Positions 32,511 through 36,343 of a stretch of 36,343 nt of DNA are shown here, piece by piece (within the stretch, counting starts at the first letter, position 1; the number at the start of each line of letters is the position of its first letter). The translations under genes and the position numbers were made by a program. The notes beneath the pieces were generated by a model that was not told where the DNA came from, searched no databases, and worked only from the letters and a program-made list of their open reading frames with translations. The DNA is from Clostridia bacterium (lineage in GTDB: Bacteria; Bacillota; Clostridia; Oscillospirales; Acutalibacteraceae): positions 1 through 36,343 of the forward strand of contig JAFNVC010000008.1 in NCBI GenBank assembly GCA_017379935.1. Direction: 5' to 3'.

Positions 32511-33146
32511 TTAAAGCATTTTCTGATATTTTTCTTTCGCCCTGCGAATCATTTCCATTGCTTCCTCCACATCCCGGTGCGGTGCAGAATTTTCATCCTG
32601 CTCCGCATCAAGTGGATCTGCCTGCGGCTCGTCCTCAACGGCTGTTTCCTCATCCTCAGCTAGGTAAATATCGGACGAAGCGGGGGTGTCTTCACCAAAC
32701 GAGTCGTATTCGGCTCTGAGCTCAGTCAGGCTTGTATACAATGCAAGAACATCCTCGGATATTCTTGTAATGTCAAGAAGAAGGTCGTTGACGGTCTGCT
32801 TTGCGCTGTTGATTTTCGCATTGGTAAGGCTTGAAATATCCTCCGCGAGAATACGTGCACTTTCCACATAGTGGTCGGCATAGTCAACAGATTCGCGCAT
32901 CAGCCTTGCCGATGCGGCAGAAGCACGGGAATTGTTCTGCGCCTCGGCAGAAAGTCTGTCGATTTCAGCATCCTTTTCGGCAACGACAGCCTCAAGCTCG
33001 GCAACAGTGCGGTTAAGACGCTCGATTTCCTCGCGTTCACCGCGATTATCAAGAGCCTGCGCCTGCAGCTGTGCGATGCAGTTGATGACCTCGTTACGGT
33101 CAAAGCCGCCGATTATAGCTTTTTTCAGAACAATTTCCTTTTCCAA
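32511..33146 (-). CDS. DivIVA-like coiled-coil protein
   Basis: 211 residues. The N-terminus KKAIIGGFDRNEVINCI matches the DivIVA-type membrane-recognition start. A long coiled coil follows (about 30-145) with EREEIERLNRTVAELEAVVAEKDAEIDRLSAEAQ, then an acidic, Asp/Glu-rich linker (about 150-190) and a short C-terminal helix. Such proteins mark poles or septa and organise cell wall growth. TTG start with TAGGAGAT upstream. It follows mscL by 15 bases. Confidence 0.8.
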   Translation of the reverse strand: MEKEIVLKKAIIGGFDRNEVINCIAQLQAQALDNRGEREEIERLNRTVAELEAVVAEKDAEIDRLSAEAQNNSRASAASARLMRESVDYADHYVESARILAEDISSLTNAKINSAKQTVNDLLLDITRISEDVLALYTSLTELRAEYDSFGEDTPASSDIYLAEDEETAVEDEPQADPLDAEQDENSAPHRDVEEAMEMIRRAKEKYQKML

Positions 33147-33161
33147 GAAAACATCTCCTAA

Positions 33162-33599
33162 TTACTCTACGTCAGAAGTACAGTTCGGGCACTTAACAGC
33201 CTTGATGTCGATTTCAGAGCAGCAATACGGGCACTTCTTTGTTGTGGGCTCTGCTTCGGGCTCCTCGTTTTTCTTTGAAGCCTTTTCCTGAATCTTGTTG
33301 ATAAGCTTGATAAAGCAGAAGATTACGAAGGACATAATAAGGAAGTTGAGAACAGCTGTTACGAAGTTGCCCCATGTAACTGTTGCCGCAAACTCGCCCT
33401 CGCCGATTTTCCATACGCGCTGTGAAAAATCAATGTTACCTGTAATCATACCTACAAGGGGCATTACGATATCGTCAACCAAGGACTTAACGATAGCCTG
33501 GAACGCGCCGCCGATGATAACACCGACTGCAAGATCGATCACGTTACCTCTTAAGATAAACTTTTTAAATTCATTAAAGAAGCCTTTGCCTTTTTTCAT
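33162..33599 (-). CDS. mscL: Large-conductance mechanosensitive channel with C-terminal zinc ribbon
   Basis: 145 residues. The MscL core (1-108) has FKKFILRGNVIDLAVGVIIGGAFQAIVKSLVDDIVMPLVG (TM1), the periplasmic loop and TM2 (FVTAVLNFLIMSFVIFCFIKLI). It opens under membrane tension to release solutes on osmotic downshock. An added tail carries a zinc ribbon: Cys123-X2-Cys126 and Cys137-X2-Cys140 (CPYCCSEIDIKAVKCPNC). The ATG at 33599 has AGGAGAGGTG upstream. In an operon with the DivIVA-like gene. Confidence 0.93.
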   Translation of the reverse strand: MKKGKGFFNEFKKFILRGNVIDLAVGVIIGGAFQAIVKSLVDDIVMPLVGMITGNIDFSQRVWKIGEGEFAATVTWGNFVTAVLNFLIMSFVIFCFIKLINKIQEKASKKNEEPEAEPTTKKCPYCCSEIDIKAVKCPNCTSDVE

Positions 33600-33631
33600 T
33601 TCTGAACACCTCTCCTGATAATATTTAGTTG

Positions 33632-33660
33632 ATTTTAACATATATGTGCACCATTTTCAA
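33632..33660 (-). promoter_or_regulatory. Promoter of mscL and the DivIVA-like gene
   Basis: On the minus strand TTGAAA (33655-33660), a 17-base spacer, TAAAAT (33632-33637), about 33 bases before the ATG. Confidence 0.7.
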
Positions 33661-33852
33661 TATCCAAACGCAAAAATATGACGCAAAACCCGATTTTTTG
33701 CCAAAAAATAACAAGATATTGTGGCAGAGTCAAAATTACAAATGTGCTTCATTCGTTCGGGCCTCTCTCCTCCCCTCTTTTTGCTTGCATAACCTTCGTC
33801 AATCTGCCAAAAATAATCGCAAAAAAAGTGTTGCATTTTACCGTAAAAAATA

Positions 33853-33881
33853 TTGATATTCAAAATACGTTGTGATATAAT
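33853..33881 (+). promoter_or_regulatory. Promoter of guaA
   Basis: TTGATA (33853-33858), a 17-base spacer, TATAAT (33876-33881). The leader of about 60 bases contains a small hairpin (TCGAG...CTCGA near 33904-33918) but no purine riboswitch core. The rest of 33661-33852 shows no gene. Confidence 0.8.
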
Positions 33882-33947
33882 TTTCTACATTAAAAAACCG
33901 AAATCGAGTTTTCTCGAGGGATTATACATTTTCAGGAGGTCAGTATT

Positions 33948-34949
33948 ATGGATCAGAACAAAAGACCCGAATCTATGCAGAGAATCACCACACCCGAGCT
34001 TGCTCAGGCTTTCATCGCCGAGCAGGTAAAGGCAGTTCAGGAGCAGGTCGGTGACAAGAAGGTTCTTCTTGCGCTTTCAGGCGGCGTTGACTCATCCGTC
34101 GTTGCGGCATTGCTCATCAAGGCTATCGGCAAGCAGCTCGTTTGCGTTCACGTTAACCACGGCCTTATGCGTAAGGGCGAGAGCGAAAACGTTATCGAGG
34201 TTTTCAGAAATCAGCTTGACGCTAACCTCATTTATGTTGATGCAACAGACCGTTTCCTTGACCTTCTTGCAGGTGTAAGCGATCCCGAATCAAAGCGCAA
34301 GATTATCGGCGCAGAATTCATCAAGGTGTTTGACGAGGAGTCTGCAAAGCTTGACGGAATTTCATTCCTTGCACAGGGCACAATTTATCCCGACATCCTT
34401 GAGAGCATCAAGCAGGCAGAGGGCAAAAAGGCTGTTAAGTCTCACCACAATGTCGGCGGACTTCCCGAGGATATGGAGATGCAGCTCGTTGAGCCGATTA
34501 AGCTCCTGTTCAAGGATGAGGTAAGAGTTGTCGGTGAAGCACTCGGACTTCCGCACGCTATGGTATACCGTCAGCCGTTCCCGGGTCCGGGACTCGGTGT
34601 AAGATGCCTTGGTGCAATCACACGAGACAGACTTCACGCTCTGCGCGAGGCAGATGCAATTCTCCGCGAGGAATTTGACCTCAACGGTCTTGCAGAGAAG
34701 GTATGGCAGTATTTCATTGCAGTGCCCGATATCAAGAGTGTCGGCGTTAAGGACGAAAGCCGTTACGAGGGCTGGCCCGCAATCATCCGCGCAGTCAACA
34801 CAACCGACGCTATGACAGCAACAATCGAGGAGATCCCCTACGCAGTTCTTCATAAGATCACTGCAAGAATCACAAGCGAGGTTGAAGGTATCAACCGCGT
34901 CCTCTTCGACCTCACCCCGAAGCCGACAGGCACGATAGAGTGGGAATAA
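33948..34949 (+). CDS. guaA: GMP synthase, ATP-pyrophosphatase and dimerisation domains only (no glutaminase domain)
   Basis: 333 residues; usual bacterial GuaA is about 510-520 because a class I glutamine amidotransferase domain is fused in front. Here the sequence begins just before the synthetase domain: SGGVDSS P-loop at 44-50, VNHGLMRKGESENV, ESKRKIIGAEFIKVF, AQGTIYPDILES, SHHNVGGLPEDM, KDEVRVVGEALGLP and the PFPGPGLGVRCLGAITRD block. The C-terminal dimerisation domain ends in GTIEWE. It makes GMP from XMP, ATP and ammonia; the amidotransferase subunit would have to come from elsewhere, as in archaeal two-subunit enzymes. The upstream 300 bases hold no glutaminase remnant. RBS AGGAGG, ATG at 33948. 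Its 3' end looks like an insertion target for the downstream element. Confidence 0.93.
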   Translation: MDQNKRPESMQRITTPELAQAFIAEQVKAVQEQVGDKKVLLALSGGVDSSVVAALLIKAIGKQLVCVHVNHGLMRKGESENVIEVFRNQLDANLIYVDATDRFLDLLAGVSDPESKRKIIGAEFIKVFDEESAKLDGISFLAQGTIYPDILESIKQAEGKKAVKSHHNVGGLPEDMEMQLVEPIKLLFKDEVRVVGEALGLPHAMVYRQPFPGPGLGVRCLGAITRDRLHALREADAILREEFDLNGLAEKVWQYFIAVPDIKSVGVKDESRYEGWPAIIRAVNTTDAMTATIEEIPYAVLHKITARITSEVEGINRVLFDLTPKPTGTIEWE

Positions 34950-34965
34950 GAAACGAAAAGTCCAC

Positions 34966-35039
34966 AAAGCCTTATATATCAAGGGTTTTGAGACTTTCAG
35001 AAAGCCTCGTGATACAAAAATGATACTGTATAAGGCTTT
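34966..35039. repeat. 11-bp inverted repeat flanking a possible attachment region
   Basis: AAAGCCTTATA (34966-34976) is repeated as an exact reverse complement, TATAAGGCTTT, at 35029-35039. Between them are GACTTTC/GAAAG and two copies of the motif TGATAC (35010-35015 and 35021-35026). It could be an attachment core with recombinase sites, or a loose hairpin that ends guaA transcription. Confidence 0.5.
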
Positions 35040-35066
35040 CCCACATTAATTTCATACAAGAGAAAA

Positions 35067-35112
35067 CCTCTCTCGTTTGAACACTTAGTTCATTCGAGAG
35101 GGGTATTTTTTA
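35067..35112 (+). terminator. Intrinsic terminator downstream of guaA
   Basis: Stem CCTCTCTCG (35067-35075) with CGAGAGGGG (35095-35103), an inner GAAC/GTTC pair and a following T run. It is the last guaA-distal signal before the tandem repeats. Confidence 0.7.
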
Positions 35113-35149
35113 TGCCCATTTTTCGGCAGCGTGATACTATGAATTTTGT

Positions 35150-35690
35150 TGTGCAGATTTTACAAACTTATGCATTTTGAAAAGTTTTTTCGGCAAACTA
35201 CCTTATTTTTACCCTTTCCCAGTCATTACAAGTAGAGGGTTGTTTTTTCGGCAGATTTAACAAATTTTCAAATTTTAGAAACTTTTTTCAATTTTAGGGG
35301 TGATAAAGTGCCATTCTCTGTCCCAACTAGTGAGGGGTATTTTTCGTCAGTTTCTACAAACTTGTAAATTTTAGAAACTTTTTTCAATTTTAGGGGTAAG
35401 AAAACGCTATTCTCTGTCCCAACTAGTGAGGGGTGTTTTTGCACAAAGAGTAATACACCTATTTGTGCAAAGCTACAAAGTTTTAGATTTTGAAAAATTT
35501 TTCTTCAATTTCTTTTCGTTTTGGCCTTTCTAAACCCTTACCCCTTGAGAGGGTAAAAACAGCCAAAACCAAGGCATTGGTTTTATGCAAAGCTACAAAG
35601 TTTCAGTTTTTTGAAAATTTTTTCTCAATTTGGTTTATTTTTGGCCCTTCTAAATCCTTACCCCTTGAGAGGACTTTTTAAGTAAGACAT
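35150..35690. repeat. Five diverged tandem repeats, AT-rich, about 96-120 bases each
   Basis: Units begin near 35150, 35251, 35346, 35462 and 35582. Each holds a (C)TACAAA-like block, then a TTTTAGAAA or TTTTGAAAA block with a T run, and ends in a GAGGGGT- or GAGAGG-like stretch with a T or A run. Units 2 and 3 are offset by 96 bases and near identical over much of their length; units 4 and 5 are offset by exactly 120 bases. No real ORF is seen. Possible roles are recombinase arm sites or a series of decayed terminators between guaA and the element genes. Confidence 0.7.
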
Positions 35691-35717
35691 AAAACGCAGG
35701 AAATTACAGTATTCAAT

Positions 35718-35731
35718 GTCGGTCAACCGAC
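35718..35731. promoter_or_regulatory. Perfect dyad upstream of the excisionase-like gene
   Basis: GTCGGTCAACCGAC, a 6-bp inverted repeat with a 2-base centre, lies 36 bases before the ATG at 35767, and ATTACA/GTAAT blocks flank it. It is a good size for an operator or a small RNA hairpin in the leader. Confidence 0.45.
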
Positions 35732-35766
35732 TTGTAATAAATACTAACCGAAAGGAGGCAAATCAA

Positions 35767-35949
35767 ATGGCAGTTTTAATGAACGCAAAGGAAATCAGCG
35801 AAGAGCTCGGTATTTCCAAAACACTTGCTTATCAGATTATGGAAAAGCTCAACAAAGAGCTTGAAGCCAAAGGCTTCTTCGTAATCAAAGGCAAAGTCAG
35901 CCGCCGTTATCTCTCTGAGCAGATTTACGGCATGCCCGAAAAAGAATAA
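35767..35949 (+). CDS. Excisionase-like small HTH DNA-binding protein
   Basis: 60 residues: MAVLMNAKEISEELGISKTLAYQIMEKLNKELEAKGFFVIKGKVSRRYLSEQIYG, a winged-helix/MerR-like fold as in excisionases of Firmicutes integrative elements. AAAGGAGG lies 8 bases before the ATG at 35767; an open frame further upstream is not needed. It precedes the integrase by 20 bases, the usual xis-int order. It likely steers the integrase toward excision and may regulate the operon. Confidence 0.85.
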   Translation: MAVLMNAKEISEELGISKTLAYQIMEKLNKELEAKGFFVIKGKVSRRYLSEQIYGMPEKE

Positions 35950-35969
35950 TTAAAGAAAGGAGATTGCGA

Positions 35970-36343
35970 ATGGCAGTCTACAAGGACAAAAAACGCGGCA
36001 CATGGTATGTTTCGGTTTACTACACCGATTGGAAGGGTGAAAATGCCCGCAAATTAAAACGAGGCTTCAAAACCCGTAAGGATGCAGTTGCCTGGGAGAA
36101 CACGTTTCTGAACAAAAACACAGGTGACTTGAATATGACCTTTGAGGAGTTTTACGACATCTACAAAAGTGACCTTGAAGAAAGACTTAAGGAAAACACG
36201 TGGGTTATGAAAACTAGTGTAATCGAGCTTAAGATTCTTCCTTACTTCAAGAAAAAGAAGATGTGTGAAATCAAACCTCCAGATGTACTAGCCTGGCAGA
36301 GAGAAATGAGGGCATACCGGGATAAGGACGGTCAGCCTTATGC
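35970..36343 (+). CDS. Tyrosine-type site-specific integrase (N-terminal part, runs off the window)
   Basis: 124 complete codons are present and the frame is open to the edge. Residues 1-55 form an AP2-like arm-binding domain (VYKDKKRGTWYVSVYYTDW...RKLKRGFKTRKDAVAWENTFL). From about 57 a SAM-like core-binding domain follows (MTFEEFYDIYKSDLEERLKENTWVMKTSVIELKILPYFKKKKMCEI). The catalytic domain with the R-H-R-Y residues lies beyond the window. RBS AAAGGAGA, ATG at 35970. It should carry out integration and excision of the element, with the core site presumably at the guaA 3' end. Confidence 0.9.
   Translation, partial: MAVYKDKKRGTWYVSVYYTDWKGENARKLKRGFKTRKDAVAWENTFLNKNTGDLNMTFEEFYDIYKSDLEERLKENTWVMKTSVIELKILPYFKKKKMCEIKPPDVLAWQREMRAYRDKDGQPY

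Larger units (their letters stand above)
34950..36343 (+). mobile_element. Start of an integrative element inserted after guaA
   Basis: Immediately after guaA come an 11-bp inverted repeat, a terminator, five diverged tandem repeats, an excisionase-like gene and a tyrosine integrase gene that leaves the window. The 3' end of guaA is a known insertion site of tyrosine-recombinase islands in other bacteria, so it is the likely attachment site here. Element extent and type (phage, ICE or island) are unknown because the rest lies outside the window. Confidence 0.6.

Noticed and set aside
33882-33947. Purine riboswitch ahead of guaA
   Set aside because: The leader is only about 60 bases and lacks the conserved three-way junction core.
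34362-34982. 206-residue frame antisense to guaA
   Set aside because: The sense frame has all GMP synthase motifs; the antisense product has no recognisable domain.
35490-35681. 63-residue open frame in the tandem repeats
   Set aside because: It consists of the repeat units themselves, has no ribosome binding site and its peptide repeats follow the DNA repeats.
35150-35690. CRISPR array
   Set aside because: Units are 96-120 bases, diverged, few in number and without a constant repeat/unique spacer pattern; no cas gene nearby.

Overview
The window looks like chromosomal DNA of a spore-forming gut Clostridia member, most likely the Oscillospiraceae/Ruminococcaceae group. The pointers are a cotJA-cotJB-cotJC spore-coat operon, a cysteine T-box leader, strong TTGACA-17-TATAAT promoters with AGGAGG-type ribosome binding sites, several TTG starts, frequent ATGA stop/start overlaps, and short palindromic dispersed repeats of the kind common in gut Clostridia. 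The assignment is by inference; no rRNA or tRNA gene was seen.

Layout. 1-120 holds phage-like DNA: the tail of one ORF and a P-loop ATPase cut off just after its Walker A motif. 121-4443 reads leftward: HAD phosphatase, small one-TM protein, GH38-like protein that lacks the usual catalytic Asp. Diverging from it, 4678-10735 reads rightward: canonical GH38 alpha-mannosidase, cell-surface protein, shikimate dehydrogenase/kinase-like fusion, family 2 glycosyltransferase. 10748-11793 (leftward): DNA-alkylation-repair HEAT protein and ArsC/Spx-like protein. 11921-14225: AI-2E-type permease plus a split chromate transporter. 14395-16349: ECF sigma factor, membrane anti-sigma-like DUF4367 protein, small secreted protein, tiny ORF. 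16406-17474 (leftward): cotJ operon. 17475-18211: a MITE-like inverted repeat, then a promoter and a Cys T-box leader. 18212-20232: cysE-cysS. 20531-21360: a divergent pair, membrane protein and XRE regulator. 21451-24323: metallophosphoesterase, nitroreductase, GH16 glucanase-like enzyme, DUF4177 protein. 24363-24863 (leftward): Cys-cluster XRE regulator. 24987-32468: a divergent metabolic locus, with duplicated class II aldolase and class III aminotransferase leftward, and FGGY kinase, DUF6273 protein, DUF6056-like membrane protein and GDPD rightward. 32511-33599 (leftward): MscL with a zinc ribbon, then a DivIVA-like protein. 33948-34949: guaA, synthetase part only. 34950-36343: the start of an integrative element (inverted repeat, terminator, five diverged tandem repeats, excisionase-like gene, tyrosine integrase running off the edge).

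How genes work together. The left third is a glycan-processing locus (two GH38 proteins, HAD phosphatase, GT2, surface protein) driven by two back-to-back promoters. The T-box ties cysteine synthesis and charging to uncharged tRNA-Cys. The aldolase/aminotransferase/kinase divergon looks like a catabolic route for an unidentified sugar, possibly an amino-substituted one, and is my best candidate for an undescribed pathway. The right end marks guaA as the apparent insertion target of a mobile element.
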